Positions 44,935-54,473 of a DNA stretch of 64,000 bases are shown piece by piece. Positions within the stretch are counted from its first letter, which is position 1, and the number at the start of each line of letters is the position of its first letter. The notes beneath the pieces are model-generated. The model ran no database searches, had not been told where the DNA came from, and worked only from the letters and a program-made list of their open reading frames with translations. Made by a program: the position numbers and the translations under genes. Origin of the DNA: an uncultured Bacilli bacterium (GTDB taxonomy: Bacteria > Bacillota_I > Bacilli_A > ML615J-28 > CAG-698); NCBI GenBank assembly GCA_934096585.1, contig CAKOMG010000002.1:207931-271930 (forward strand). The letters are read 5' to 3'.

Positions 44935-45327
44935 ATGGATAATTTTCAAAGATTTTTAACTGAAAAGAACTTAAACGAAGAAGAAGTATTTGTATTACTT
45001 GTTGGTCAAGAAAATGATATTTTACCTGGTGCAGAGTATTATAATTACTATGTTATTGTTAAAACAAATGAAATGGTATGCTATGATAATAATGATTTTA
45101 ATAAAGAATATCACATCAGTTTCTCTTCATTTCAACAAGCTGAGTTTGGTTTCGCTGAAGGAAACTTATGGATTATAAGTCAAGTTAATGGTTCATTTTT
45201 TGCATTTGGTGCTTCAAGAAAAATGTGGAAATCGGGTATTGGCAAAAAATTAGTTGATAGACTTGGATATTATATTGGAATTGATAATGAAAAAGCATAT
45301 AATAAGTTTGTTGGTATTAGGAAATAA
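44935..45327 (+). CDS. Hypothetical protein
   Basis: 130 residues behind GAAAGGATGAAATT. Beta-rich (YYNYYVIVKTNEMVCYDNND, FFAFGASRKMWKSG), no signal peptide or membrane helix. It may have a small PH-like or YokE-like fold but this is a guess. The terminator at 45341 follows, so it closes this operon. Confidence 0.6.
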   Translation: MDNFQRFLTEKNLNEEEVFVLLVGQENDILPGAEYYNYYVIVKTNEMVCYDNNDFNKEYHISFSSFQQAEFGFAEGNLWIISQVNGSFFAFGASRKMWKSGIGKKLVDRLGYYIGIDNEKAYNKFVGIRK

Positions 45328-45340
45328 TTAATTAGAAATA

Positions 45341-45376
45341 AAAAGAGTTTTTGTATGAAAACTCTTTTGTTTTTTT
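45341..45376 (+). terminator. Terminator before the MATE gene
   Basis: AAAAGAGTTTT (45341-45351) pairs with AAAACTCTTTT (45358-45368), followed by G and seven T. Confidence 0.85.
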
Positions 45377-45440
45377 CATTTGGCTTAAAGATTGAAATAA
45401 ATTTGAATAAGGTGTATAATATAGTACTAGAGGAAATAGT

Positions 45441-46802
45441 ATGAATAATAACATTTTAGGAACAGAAAAAATAGGTAAATTATTTATAAAACTGGCAATA
45501 CCATCAGTTGTTGCACAAATTATTAATTTACTATATAATATTGTTGATAGAATATTTATTGGTCATATTCCTGATGTTGGTAAAGAGGCTTTAACAGGAG
45601 TTGGCGTATGTTTACCAATTATCACTTTAATTAGTGCTTTTTCCGCTCTTTGCGGAATGGGTGGCGCACCTAAAGCTGCCATTAAGATGGGTGAAGGAAA
45701 AAAAGAAGAAGCAAATAAAATTTTAGGTAACTCTTTTACCTTAACTATAATTCTAGCTATCGTTTTAACAATCATCTTTGAAATATTTGGTTATGATTTA
45801 TTAATGGCTTTTGGTGCAAGTGAAAATACTATTACTTATGCTTCCCCTTATTTAAAAGTATATACGATAGGAACAATATTTGTGATGATATCGTTAGGAT
45901 TAAATATGTTTATCACAACCCAAGGTTATTCTAATATTAGCATGCGCAATGTAATAATTGGAGCAGTCTCAAATATTATCCTTGATCCGATATTTATATA
46001 TTTGTTTAAAATGGGTGTTAAAGGAGCAGCATTAGCTACAATCATTTCTCAAGCTATATCTTCAGTATTTGTTTTAAAATTTTTATTTGGAAGTAAAACT
46101 TTATTAAAAATAAAAGTTAATAATTTAAAACTAAAAGCAAGTATAATATTACCTTGTATTGCTTTAGGAGTATCTCCTTTTGTAATGCAAGCAACCGAAA
46201 GTATACTTTCAATATGTTTTAATACATCACTTCAAAAATACGGACAAGATTTAGCAGTTGGAACAATGACTATTTTAACATCATTAATGCAACTTGCAAT
46301 GCTTCCATTACACGGATTTACTCAAGGAGCTCAGCCGATAATTAGTTATAATTATGGTGCTAAGCAATATGATAGAGTAAAGAAAACATTCATTATTCAA
46401 TTAATTGTATGTTTTAGTTATTCATTTATATTTTGGTTAATGGTTATGGTTTTACCTAAACCATTAATTATGATGTTTACAAGTAATAAAGAATTAATAG
46501 ATTATACAACATGGGCAATTAGAATTTATATGGCATTCCTTGGTATCTTTGGTGTGCAAATCGCTTGTCAACAAACTTTTGTTTCCCTTGGTAATGCGAT
46601 AATATCTTTAATACTAGCCTTACTTAGAAAAGTAATTTTATTAATTCCTTTAATTTACATTATCCCAACATTTATAAATAATAAATGCATGGCTGTCTTT
46701 TTAGCAGAACCAGTTTCAGATATGATTGCTGTTACAACAACCATAACAGTATTCCTAATATATTTTAAAAAGAAATTTGGAAAACAAATGAAAGAGGTAT
46801 AG
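45441..46802 (+). CDS. MATE-family multidrug efflux transporter
   Basis: 453 residues and 12 membrane helices in two halves. The family blocks are GKLFIKLAIPSVVAQIINLL with YNIVDRIFIG at the start and GFTQGAQPIISYNYGAKQYD in the second half. It exports cationic drugs or metabolites using Na+ or H+. Promoter GTATAATATAG at about 45415; ribosome site AGAGGAA. The trkA gene begins 1 base past its stop, so MATE, trkA and trkH form an operon. Confidence 0.92.
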   Translation: MNNNILGTEKIGKLFIKLAIPSVVAQIINLLYNIVDRIFIGHIPDVGKEALTGVGVCLPIITLISAFSALCGMGGAPKAAIKMGEGKKEEANKILGNSFTLTIILAIVLTIIFEIFGYDLLMAFGASENTITYASPYLKVYTIGTIFVMISLGLNMFITTQGYSNISMRNVIIGAVSNIILDPIFIYLFKMGVKGAALATIISQAISSVFVLKFLFGSKTLLKIKVNNLKLKASIILPCIALGVSPFVMQATESILSICFNTSLQKYGQDLAVGTMTILTSLMQLAMLPLHGFTQGAQPIISYNYGAKQYDRVKKTFIIQLIVCFSYSFIFWLMVMVLPKPLIMMFTSNKELIDYTTWAIRIYMAFLGIFGVQIACQQTFVSLGNAIISLILALLRKVILLIPLIYIIPTFINNKCMAVFLAEPVSDMIAVTTTITVFLIYFKKKFGKQMKEV

Positions 46803-46803
46803 T

Positions 46804-48162
46804 ATGAAAATAGTAGTTATAGGTGACGGAAAGGTCGGAAGAACGATTGTTGAACACACATCAAGAGAAGGTCATGAAGTCATCATTATTGATAAAAACC
46901 CCAAAGTAATTGAACAAATAGTAGATAAATATGATGTTATGGGAATTTGTGGGAACGGAGCAAGTTACGAAATTCAAAAGAGTGCATCCGTTAACAAAGC
47001 CGATTTAGTTGTAGCAACAACCTCAAGTGATGAAGTCAATATTTTATCATGTATTGTTGCTAAAGCTTTAGGTGCCCGTTTTACAATTGCTCGTGTTAGA
47101 AGTTATGAATATAACAGTCAAATTGACATCATGAAAAAAACATTAGGAATTACATTAATTCTTAATCCTGAGTATGAAACTGCAAAAGAAATATCTAATA
47201 TTATTAATTTTCCTGAAGCCATAAGAGTTGATACATTTGCGAAAGGAAATGTTGACTTAGTGGAATTATATATTCCTGAAAACAGTCCGTTAATCGACCA
47301 ATCACTGTCAAGCATTCATTCTAAGTATCAAGTAAGTATCTTAGTATGCGCAGTACAAAGAGGGGATGAAGTTATAATTCCTGATGGTAACTTTGTTTTT
47401 AAAGCTAAAGATAAAATTCATATTACCGCAAGTAGAAATAATGTCAGAGCATTTCTTAAAAAATTAGGATTAATAGAATCAAAACTACAAACAGTATTAA
47501 TAATTGGTGGCGGAAAGATCAGTTTATATCTTGCTGAACAACTAATTAAAAACAAATATAAAGTAAAAATTGTGGAAAAAGATTATAAAAGATGTTTAGA
47601 ATTAAGCGAATTATTAAGTGATGCCATAATCATTCATGGTGATGGTAGTGATCAAATATTACTTCAAGAAGAAGGAATAAATGAAACAGATGCTGTTGTT
47701 TGTTTAACTGACCTAGATGAAGAAAACATTATTGTTTCAATGTATGCATCAAAACAAAATGTTCACAAAATTATAACAAAAGTAAATAAAAGTACCTTAT
47801 TTAATTTGTTTGAGACAATTGATATGGCAAGTATTGTTGCCCCAAAAGAAATCACAGCATCCAGAATTGTTAGCTATGTTCGTGCAACAAGTAACTTAAG
47901 AGGAAGTAATGTAATCACCCTTTATAAACTTGTAAACAATCAAGTTGAAGCTCTTGAATTCATTGCCAAAGACAATAAAAAAATTGTAAATATCGCTTTA
48001 AAAGATTTGAAATTAAAAAGCAAAATATTAATTGCATGTATCATTCGCGATGGTGAAGTAATAATCCCATCAGGTAATGATATGATTATGAACAACGATA
48101 GTGTTATTGTTGTCACAACTGCAGAAAAATGTTTAACTGAGCTTTCAGATATACTGGTGTAA
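46804..48162 (+). CDS. trkA: Trk potassium uptake regulatory subunit TrkA
   Basis: 452 residues. Two RCK-N/RCK-C tandems: the first Rossmann motif is VVIGDGKVGRTIVEH with D-K-N downstream, the second IIGGGKISLYLAEQL (from about residue 230). Each is followed by a TrkA_C domain (LYIPENSPLIDQSLSS and the C-terminal VNIALKDLKLKSKI). Binds NAD(H)/ATP and gates TrkH. The trkH start lies 3 bases beyond the stop. Confidence 0.95.
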   Translation: MKIVVIGDGKVGRTIVEHTSREGHEVIIIDKNPKVIEQIVDKYDVMGICGNGASYEIQKSASVNKADLVVATTSSDEVNILSCIVAKALGARFTIARVRSYEYNSQIDIMKKTLGITLILNPEYETAKEISNIINFPEAIRVDTFAKGNVDLVELYIPENSPLIDQSLSSIHSKYQVSILVCAVQRGDEVIIPDGNFVFKAKDKIHITASRNNVRAFLKKLGLIESKLQTVLIIGGGKISLYLAEQLIKNKYKVKIVEKDYKRCLELSELLSDAIIIHGDGSDQILLQEEGINETDAVVCLTDLDEENIIVSMYASKQNVHKIITKVNKSTLFNLFETIDMASIVAPKEITASRIVSYVRATSNLRGSNVITLYKLVNNQVEALEFIAKDNKKIVNIALKDLKLKSKILIACIIRDGEVIIPSGNDMIMNNDSVIVVTTAEKCLTELSDILV

Positions 48163-48165
48163 ATC

Positions 48166-49626
48166 ATGAACTATTCGATTGCTAAAAACTTATTAGGAAA
48201 AATATTGATAATAATAGCAATCCTAATGGTTTTACCATTAATTGTAGCTATATGTTATCAAGAAAAGTTATTAAACATGTTTGCCTTTTTAATTCCAATG
48301 GTGGTGCTTTTTGGTATTGGCTTTTTACTTAATATTAAAAAAGCAAAAGATACAAGAATGAGTGCAAGAGATGGATTTATAATTGTTGGTTTAACATGGA
48401 TTTTAATGTCACTATGTGGAGCCATTCCTTTAATGATTTCAGGAGAAGTTCCAAATTTCTTTGATGCTTTCTTTGAAATGAGTTCAGGCTTTACAACAAC
48501 TGGTGCCAGTGTAATACCTGATATTACTAAGATTAGTCATAGTATTTTATTCTGGAGAAGCTTGTCCCACTGGATTGGTGGTATGGGAATCCTAGTATTT
48601 ATTCTAGCCTTTATCCCAGAAAGTAACGAAGGTTCTGCTGTACACATTTTAAGAGCTGAAAGTCCAGGACCTCAAGCTGGTAAATTAGTTTCAAAAATGA
48701 AAGTGACATCAAGAATTCTATATTTGATTTATATTACTTTAACTATTATATTAATTTTATTACTATGGATTGGTCCAGATAAAAAAATGGAATTTTTTAA
48801 TAGTGTAATTTATGCACTTGGTACTGCTGGTACTGGTGGATTTTCAATGGATGCAAGTGGTCTTGATGGTTATAGTAGTTATTCGCAATATGTAATTGCT
48901 ATATTTATGTTATTATTTGGTGTTAACTTTTCAATCTTTTATTTAATACTAATTGGGTCATGGAAAGAAGTATTTAAAAATGAAGAATTAAAAGCATATT
49001 TCATTATTGTTGTTGCATCAGTATTAATTGTATCAGTTAATATTTATTCAATTTATCAAAATATAGAAACTTCCTTTAGACAAGCTTTATTTCAAGTTGC
49101 TTCCATCATTTCAACAACCGGCTATTCATCTGCGAATTTTGATACTTGGCCAACTATGTCTAAAATAATATTAATATTTGTAATGGTAACAGGAGCTTGT
49201 GCTGGATCAACTGCAGGTGGAGTTAAAATAATTAGAATAATTATTGTTATTAAATCTACTTTACGAAAGATTAAAAATATGGTTAGTCCAAGAAAAGTAG
49301 AAATTATTAAAGTCGATGGAAAACCACTAAATGAGAGCGTAATTGATTCTGTTCAAAGCTATATTGTTGTTTACATTATTATTTTCTTATTATGTTCGTT
49401 ATTAATATCAATTGATAATTTTGATTTAGTATCTAATTTGACTGCTTCCCTTACTTGTTTAAGTAATGTTGGACCTGGTCTTGGTATTGTCGGTCCTCAT
49501 GGATCATTTGCGGATTTCTCATGGTTTTCAAAATTTGTATTGTCACTTGAAATGATTGCAGGTAGACTTGAATTATTCCCATTATTAATTTTGTTCAGTC
49601 CAAGAGCATGGACTAGAAGATCTTAA
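48166..49626 (+). CDS. trkH: Trk potassium channel subunit TrkH
   Basis: 486 residues with eight to ten membrane helices and four selectivity-filter loops, visible as SSGFTTTGASV, GTAGTGGFSMD, ISTTGYSSANF and LSNVGPGLGIVGP. SHWIGGMGILVFILA after the first filter and GACAGSTAGGVKIIR near 345 are diagnostic of TrkH. It forms the K+ pore of the Trk system together with the preceding TrkA. Confidence 0.96.
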   Translation: MNYSIAKNLLGKILIIIAILMVLPLIVAICYQEKLLNMFAFLIPMVVLFGIGFLLNIKKAKDTRMSARDGFIIVGLTWILMSLCGAIPLMISGEVPNFFDAFFEMSSGFTTTGASVIPDITKISHSILFWRSLSHWIGGMGILVFILAFIPESNEGSAVHILRAESPGPQAGKLVSKMKVTSRILYLIYITLTIILILLLWIGPDKKMEFFNSVIYALGTAGTGGFSMDASGLDGYSSYSQYVIAIFMLLFGVNFSIFYLILIGSWKEVFKNEELKAYFIIVVASVLIVSVNIYSIYQNIETSFRQALFQVASIISTTGYSSANFDTWPTMSKIILIFVMVTGACAGSTAGGVKIIRIIIVIKSTLRKIKNMVSPRKVEIIKVDGKPLNESVIDSVQSYIVVYIIIFLLCSLLISIDNFDLVSNLTASLTCLSNVGPGLGIVGPHGSFADFSWFSKFVLSLEMIAGRLELFPLLILFSPRAWTRRS

Positions 49627-49636
49627 GGAAAAAAAT

Positions 49637-50302
49637 ATGAGTTTAAGACTTGATTATTTACCAGGGCAAGAAAATATAAAATTGTATCAAGATGATGAAA
49701 TGTTTTGCATTAATACAGATACAATGGTATTAGGGGAGTTTATTAATGTTTACCGTCAAGATACAGTTTTAGACATTGGTACAAATAATGGGGCATTACT
49801 ATTATATGCAAGCATGTTTAATCCTAAGAAATTAATCGGTATTGATATTAATGAAAAAGCGATTGAGCTAGCCAAAAAAAATATGGAATTAAACGACATT
49901 AAAAATTATGAATTAAAGCATGCGGATGCTTCAACGTATCAAGGGGAAGAAGTAGATGTTATAATTTTTAATCCTCCTTATTTTAAGACGAAAGAAGATA
50001 ATAAATGTGAAAACTATTATTATAAGATTGCTAAACATGAAGGAGACTTTAGTTTAGAAAAAATGGTTAGTTGTATAGATAGAAATTTAAAAAATAATGG
50101 TACATTATATTTTTTATTTCAAACATCAAGATTAAATGAAGTGTTAATTGCTTTAAATAAGAAAAAAATAATTGTAAAAGAGATGCAATTTGTTTATGAT
50201 GAAAATAAAGAGTATTCTAATGTATTTATGATTAAGGCTGTTAAACATGCAAATGAAGGTATGAATGTTAAAAAGCCAATCATTATAAAAAGATCCAAAT
50301 AA
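49637..50302 (+). CDS. Class I SAM methyltransferase, TrmN6/YabB-like
   Basis: 221 residues. Motif I is [15 protein letters not shown], then [15 protein letters not shown], and the N6-adenine-type catalytic motif is IIFNPPYFK. Together with the N-terminal [20 protein letters not shown] ('l.q...gfrfg.Da.lLa'), this fits the tRNA1(Val) A37-N6 methyltransferase family. It starts 10 bases after trkH and has its own terminator. Confidence 0.85.
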   Translation: MSLRLDYLPGQENIKLYQDDEMFCINTDTMVLGEFINVYRQDTVLDIGTNNGALLLYASMFNPKKLIGIDINEKAIELAKKNMELNDIKNYELKHADASTYQGEEVDVIIFNPPYFKTKEDNKCENYYYKIAKHEGDFSLEKMVSCIDRNLKNNGTLYFLFQTSRLNEVLIALNKKKIIVKEMQFVYDENKEYSNVFMIKAVKHANEGMNVKKPIIIKRSK

Positions 50303-50315
50303 ATGGATCTTTTTT
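50287..50315 (+). terminator. Terminator of the MATE-trkAH-methyltransferase operon
   Basis: AAAAAGATCC (50287-50296) pairs with GGATCTTTTT (50305-50314); the stem overlaps the last codons and the stop. Confidence 0.88.
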
Positions 50316-50339
50316 CTATTTCCCAAAAATAAAAAAATA

Positions 50340-50561
50340 TTGATTTTGGGAAATGAAAGTGATATAAAAAGGGATGAAAAAATATATATTCAGGTTTCTC
50401 AAAATATTATGGATCAATCCACATTTCAAAGAGAGGTTACACCACTTTTACAAATCAAAGATGCATATCCAAAAATGTTAATTTCTAGAACTTATCACGA
50501 ACAATATAAGTATGAAGGAATAGCCATAATTGATATTGCTGATTGGTTAAAGAACATATAA
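50340..50561 (+). pseudogene. C-terminal remnant of a DUF4143-type ATPase
   Basis: About 70 residues: [36 protein letters not shown] and [13 protein letters not shown] match the end of many ATP-binding DUF4143 proteins ('iYiQVt..l.d..t..RE...L..I.DnyPK.viS.d....GI.iini.dwLl'). There is no start codon with a ribosome site and nothing of the ATPase domain remains. It differs from the end of the intact gene at 35625, so it derives from another paralogue. Confidence 0.65.
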
Positions 50562-50563
50562 AA

Positions 50564-50592
50564 AAATACTTAGCTTAAGGGCTAAGTATTTT
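50564..50592. terminator. Bidirectional terminator between the ATPase remnant and aroF
   Basis: AAATACTTAGC (50564-50574) pairs with GCTAAGTATTT (50581-50591) around TTAAGG, with A and T tails on either side. Confidence 0.8.
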
Positions 50593-51601
50593 ATATTGGT
50601 TTATTCATAAATTCTGCCAATTTTTTAGCTTTATTCATTAGCTTTTCGAATTTATCAATGCGTAATGATTCTCCACCATCACTTAAAGCATGCTCTGGAG
50701 CGTTATGTACTTCAATCATCAAACCATCAGCTCCTGCCGCAATGGCTGCTAAAGACACCCCTTCAACAAGTTCCCAATGACCAGTTGCATGAGATGGATC
50801 AATAATAATTGGTAGATTCGTTTTTTGCTTGATAATAGCAATAACCGATAAGTCAAGAGTATTTCTAGTCATCGTTTCAAAGGTTCTAATTCCTCTTTCA
50901 CATAATATGACATTAGGATTACCATTTGCAATTATATATTCGGCACTCATTAACCATTCTTCAATGGTATTGCCAAAACCTCTTTTTAAAATAACTGGTT
51001 TGTCAACTTTACCAAGTGCTTTAAGTAATTCAAAGTTTTGCATATTTCTGGCACCCACTTGATATATATCCACAATATCTTTCAAATCATCAATTTGTTT
51101 AATGGACATAGCTTCAGAAACAAAAGGTAAAGCAGTTTCTTTTTTGACTTTTTCAATCATAGAAATAGCATCAGTTCCTAACCCTTGGAATACATAAGGA
51201 GAAGTACGAGGTTTAAATATACCGCCCCTTAATATTGTTGCTCCCGCCTTTTTAATTGCTTTTGCAGTTTCCATAATTTGATTTTCATTTTCAACACTAC
51301 ATGGCCCCGCAATAATAATAGTTCTAGTGCTATCAAAAACTATATCATTAACTTTAATTGGCTTAATTTCTTTATTGTCTTTTTTAGTTTTATAAAAAGG
51401 ATCAGAAATTTTAATAGTATCAATTACAAAATCAAAACCATTTATGACATCAGTATCTAGATTTGTTGTGGTGCCAATTAATCCAAAGACGCCAAGATCA
51501 TGGCTACTAGCATCGATAACTTTAATATTATAACTTTCAATTTTTCTTTTTAATTCCAAAACTTTATCTTCTGGCGTTTCAATTTTAAATGTTATTATCA
51601 T
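50591..51601 (-). CDS. aroF: 3-deoxy-7-phosphoheptulonate (DAHP) synthase
   Basis: 336 residues. The N-terminal 70 residues form a ferredoxin-like regulatory domain. The DAHP synthase barrel follows: IIAGPCSVENENQIM, GGIFKPRTSPYVFQGLG, KRGFGNTIEEWLMSAEYI and DPSHATGHWELV contain the PEP- and metal-binding residues. This is the AroF/KDO8PS-like class I-beta enzyme, first step of the shikimate pathway. A single gene on the minus strand with a terminator at each side; the promoter lies in the 120-base divergent gap. Confidence 0.95.
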   Translation of the reverse strand: MIITFKIETPEDKVLELKRKIESYNIKVIDASSHDLGVFGLIGTTTNLDTDVINGFDFVIDTIKISDPFYKTKKDNKEIKPIKVNDIVFDSTRTIIIAGPCSVENENQIMETAKAIKKAGATILRGGIFKPRTSPYVFQGLGTDAISMIEKVKKETALPFVSEAMSIKQIDDLKDIVDIYQVGARNMQNFELLKALGKVDKPVILKRGFGNTIEEWLMSAEYIIANGNPNVILCERGIRTFETMTRNTLDLSVIAIIKQKTNLPIIIDPSHATGHWELVEGVSLAAIAAGADGLMIEVHNAPEHALSDGGESLRIDKFEKLMNKAKKLAEFMNKPI

Positions 51602-51667
51602 AATTATTTCCTTATTATTAAATATACTAATATTATAACATAATTTTAAAAAAAAGTAAAAAAGTTT

Positions 51668-51681
51668 ACTTAAATTTAAGT
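51668..51681. promoter_or_regulatory. Perfect 14-bp palindrome in the promoter of the M32 carboxypeptidase gene
   Basis: ACTTAAATTTAAGT lies 9 bases upstream of a TATAAT (51691-51696) in the divergent gap between aroF and the carboxypeptidase. Its place at the expected -35 suggests an operator; the regulator is unknown. Confidence 0.45.
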
Positions 51682-51723
51682 GAAATATGTTATAATAGAT
51701 ATAAGTATTAAATGAGGTAGTTT

Positions 51724-53238
51724 ATGAATAAAGAATTAAGCGAACAAATTGAAAAATATGAAGGATTCAGAAATAGAATTAAAGCCTTAAATTATGTTGG
51801 TAACATCATTTACTGGGATGCATCAACAGTTGCTCCAAGAGACTCATACATGGAAAGAGGAGAAAGAATGTCTGTAATATATAAAGAACATTACGACATT
51901 AGAATGAGTAAAGAATATATTGAAACAGTTGAATATTTATCAAATCATAAAGAAGAGCTTGATAGTGATTTTAACCATGAAATAGAACTTATAGTAGAAG
52001 ATATTGAAAATACAAAAAAAATACCTGTTGAAGAGATGCTTGCCTATGAAAAGATTGTAAATGAAGCAATAGTAAAATGGGAAGAAGCAAAAAATAAAGA
52101 TGATTTAAGTATATTTTTGCCTTCATTAAAAGAAATAGTTAAATATAAAAGAAAAGAAATAAAATATTTAGAAAAAGAAAATTTAAAAGGCTATGATGTT
52201 TTATTAAATAATTATGAAAAAGGATATACTATTAAAGAATACGATAAATTTTTTGATAGATTAAAAGAGGAATTAGTTCCCTTTGTAAAAAAAGTATTAG
52301 CAATAAATAATAATAAATACCCTTTTAGTGAAAAGGCATTTAATATTGAAAAACAAAAGGAAATGCAAAAATATATTGCCACCGTTATGTGCTTTGATTT
52401 TAATCGTGGAGCCATGGGTGAAACAGAGCATCCATTTACTTGGAATACATCATCTAAAAATGTCAGAACCACAAATCATTTTTATTTAAATCATTTTGAT
52501 TATTCCATTTTTAGTGCTATTCATGAACTTGGTCATGCAACCTATGAATTGAATGTTGATCCGAAATATGATGATACATTTATCGGTGGTGGAGCATCAA
52601 TGGCGCTTCATGAATCACAATCGAGATTTTATGAAAACATTATTGGAAGAAGTTATGAGTTTTGGAAAAACCATTACTTTAAACTTCAAGAACTATTTTA
52701 TGAAGAATTGAAGGATGTAAGTTTAGATGAATTTTATCACTTCATTAATAATGTTCAAGCATCATTTATAAGAACAGAAGCTGATGAACTTACATATCCC
52801 CTACATATAATGTTAAGATATGAATTAGAAAAGAAACTAATGGCTGGAGAAATTGAAGTAGACATGATAGAAAAAGAATGGAATAAACTATTTAAAGAAT
52901 ACTTTGGATTAGATGTTCCATCTCCAAAGTATGGAGTACTTCAAGATAGTCACTGGTCTGATGGCTCGTTCGGCTATTTCCCAACATATGCTTTAGGTAG
53001 TGCTATTGCTAGCCAATTGTTTGATAAGATGAATGAGGATTTTGATGTTTTAAAATCATTAGATTCTAAAACTACACTATCTATTAATGAATGGTTAAAA
53101 GAACACATTCATAAATATGGCTCTAGTAAATATTCAAAAGAGATTTTAGAAAAGGCAATTCAAGGACCGTTTGATGCAAAGCACTATATTAATTATTTAA
53201 TTAATAAGTATTCAAAAATTTATAATGTAAGTAAATAA
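51724..53238 (+). CDS. M32-family metallocarboxypeptidase (Taq carboxypeptidase type)
   Basis: 504 residues, the family's usual length. The zinc site is FSAIHELGHATYE (HExxH) with the downstream Glu in GGGASMALHESQSRFYEN. The C-terminal block IRTEADELTYPLHIMLRYEL and the VQDSHWSDGSFGYFPTYALG-like segment (here LQDSHWSDGSFGYFPTYALG) are M32 hallmarks. It removes C-terminal amino acids from peptides in the cytosol. Ribosome site TGAGGTAG. Confidence 0.95.
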   Translation: MNKELSEQIEKYEGFRNRIKALNYVGNIIYWDASTVAPRDSYMERGERMSVIYKEHYDIRMSKEYIETVEYLSNHKEELDSDFNHEIELIVEDIENTKKIPVEEMLAYEKIVNEAIVKWEEAKNKDDLSIFLPSLKEIVKYKRKEIKYLEKENLKGYDVLLNNYEKGYTIKEYDKFFDRLKEELVPFVKKVLAINNNKYPFSEKAFNIEKQKEMQKYIATVMCFDFNRGAMGETEHPFTWNTSSKNVRTTNHFYLNHFDYSIFSAIHELGHATYELNVDPKYDDTFIGGGASMALHESQSRFYENIIGRSYEFWKNHYFKLQELFYEELKDVSLDEFYHFINNVQASFIRTEADELTYPLHIMLRYELEKKLMAGEIEVDMIEKEWNKLFKEYFGLDVPSPKYGVLQDSHWSDGSFGYFPTYALGSAIASQLFDKMNEDFDVLKSLDSKTTLSINEWLKEHIHKYGSSKYSKEILEKAIQGPFDAKHYINYLINKYSKIYNVSK

Positions 53239-53251
53239 AAAGGAGAAAATA

Positions 53252-54340
53252 ATGAAAGATTTTATTACTGCACTTATTGTGCCATCAAGAATGCGTAAAT
53301 TTCGCTATATGAGTATTCTCATAGCAATGTTAATATTCGTTGTCAGTATTTATTTAATAAGTATTCCTCACAATGTATTTTTAAATCAAAATAAAGACAA
53401 ATTTATTAAAGAAAACTCTTATGTTAGTGTGTATGAAGATTTAGAAAACACCGCGCTAAGTGATGACTTTAAGAATCAAGGATATAAAGTTGTTAAAAAC
53501 GCAATGACTTCTAAAACTAATGAAGGTCTTGTTAAAATATTCCAATTTAACACTGATGCAACTATAAAAGGTGAACAAAAAAATATTAATTTATATGTGG
53601 TTTTTGATCCTAAAAGCACACTTCTAGATAATACTGAAAAAATCAAAAAAGGATACTTAGCAAAATTTGAGAATGCAAAATATGCCCAATCAATTGCTTA
53701 TTTGATTTATATTGATTCTCTTTCAACAACTGAAGAAGTAAATGATGCATGGTATGAAGAACGTTATATATATTATAACAGTCTATCAAAAGAAGAAATC
53801 CAAAAAATATACCAATCAAAAAACAATTTTGATTTATATGGTATTAAAATTACAGGAGAAAATAATTATTTGACTATTTTCTTAAAAGACCAATTAATTA
53901 CACAAATAGCTTATAAAGCTAAAGAAGGTGCTGATGTAACTTATCCAGCATTAACTTCATATTATAGTAATTGTGATGACATTGATTTTAGCTCAGTTAC
54001 AACATTAAAAGAATTTGGTACTGTTGTGGCAAATGGCTTATTCAAAGCATTAAAAGAAACAGAAAAAACTAGATACTTATTTAATGTTATAATTTATGCA
54101 ATCATTTATCCCGCAATATATTGTTTATTATTATTCTGGTGTATGCGTAAAAGAGGTACAATGAAAACATACAAAGAATATTATAACGTAGCATCAATTG
54201 CTAGTATTATTCCAGTTTTAGCAACATTTATTACTGGTTGGTTTGTACCAAATGCTGTATTAATTTATGGTATTGGTTTCTCAGTAATGACATTAATTGC
54301 ATTTTATAAAATAAATCTTACTCCAGAACAAGGTGTATAA
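53252..54340 (+). CDS. DUF1189-like membrane protein
   Basis: 362 residues with AAAAGGAGAAAATA upstream, 13 bases after the carboxypeptidase. One N-terminal membrane helix (about 20-40), a large extracytoplasmic region (40-270) and three C-terminal helices (about 277-300, 312-333, 337-355). The order matches DUF1189 proteins of Bacilli but the sequence match is only by topology and the basic start RMRKFRYMSIL. Function unknown; probably co-transcribed with the carboxypeptidase. Confidence 0.55.
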   Translation: MKDFITALIVPSRMRKFRYMSILIAMLIFVVSIYLISIPHNVFLNQNKDKFIKENSYVSVYEDLENTALSDDFKNQGYKVVKNAMTSKTNEGLVKIFQFNTDATIKGEQKNINLYVVFDPKSTLLDNTEKIKKGYLAKFENAKYAQSIAYLIYIDSLSTTEEVNDAWYEERYIYYNSLSKEEIQKIYQSKNNFDLYGIKITGENNYLTIFLKDQLITQIAYKAKEGADVTYPALTSYYSNCDDIDFSSVTTLKEFGTVVANGLFKALKETEKTRYLFNVIIYAIIYPAIYCLLLFWCMRKRGTMKTYKEYYNVASIASIIPVLATFITGWFVPNAVLIYGIGFSVMTLIAFYKINLTPEQGV

Positions 54341-54441
54341 AGATTATTATTTATATTTAATTCGACATTAACTTGCTTTGTTAGAATTAGATGAATCACT
54401 AACAAATTACTAATAATATTGTAAAATGTTCATTAAAGAAT

Positions 54442-54472
54442 AAAAAGTCTCCTAAATAAAAGGAGACTTTTT
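54442..54472. terminator. Bidirectional terminator between the DUF1189-like gene and pepT
   Basis: AAAAAGTCTCCT pairs with AGGAGACTTTTT around AAATAAA. Confidence 0.88.
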
Positions 54473-54473
54473 G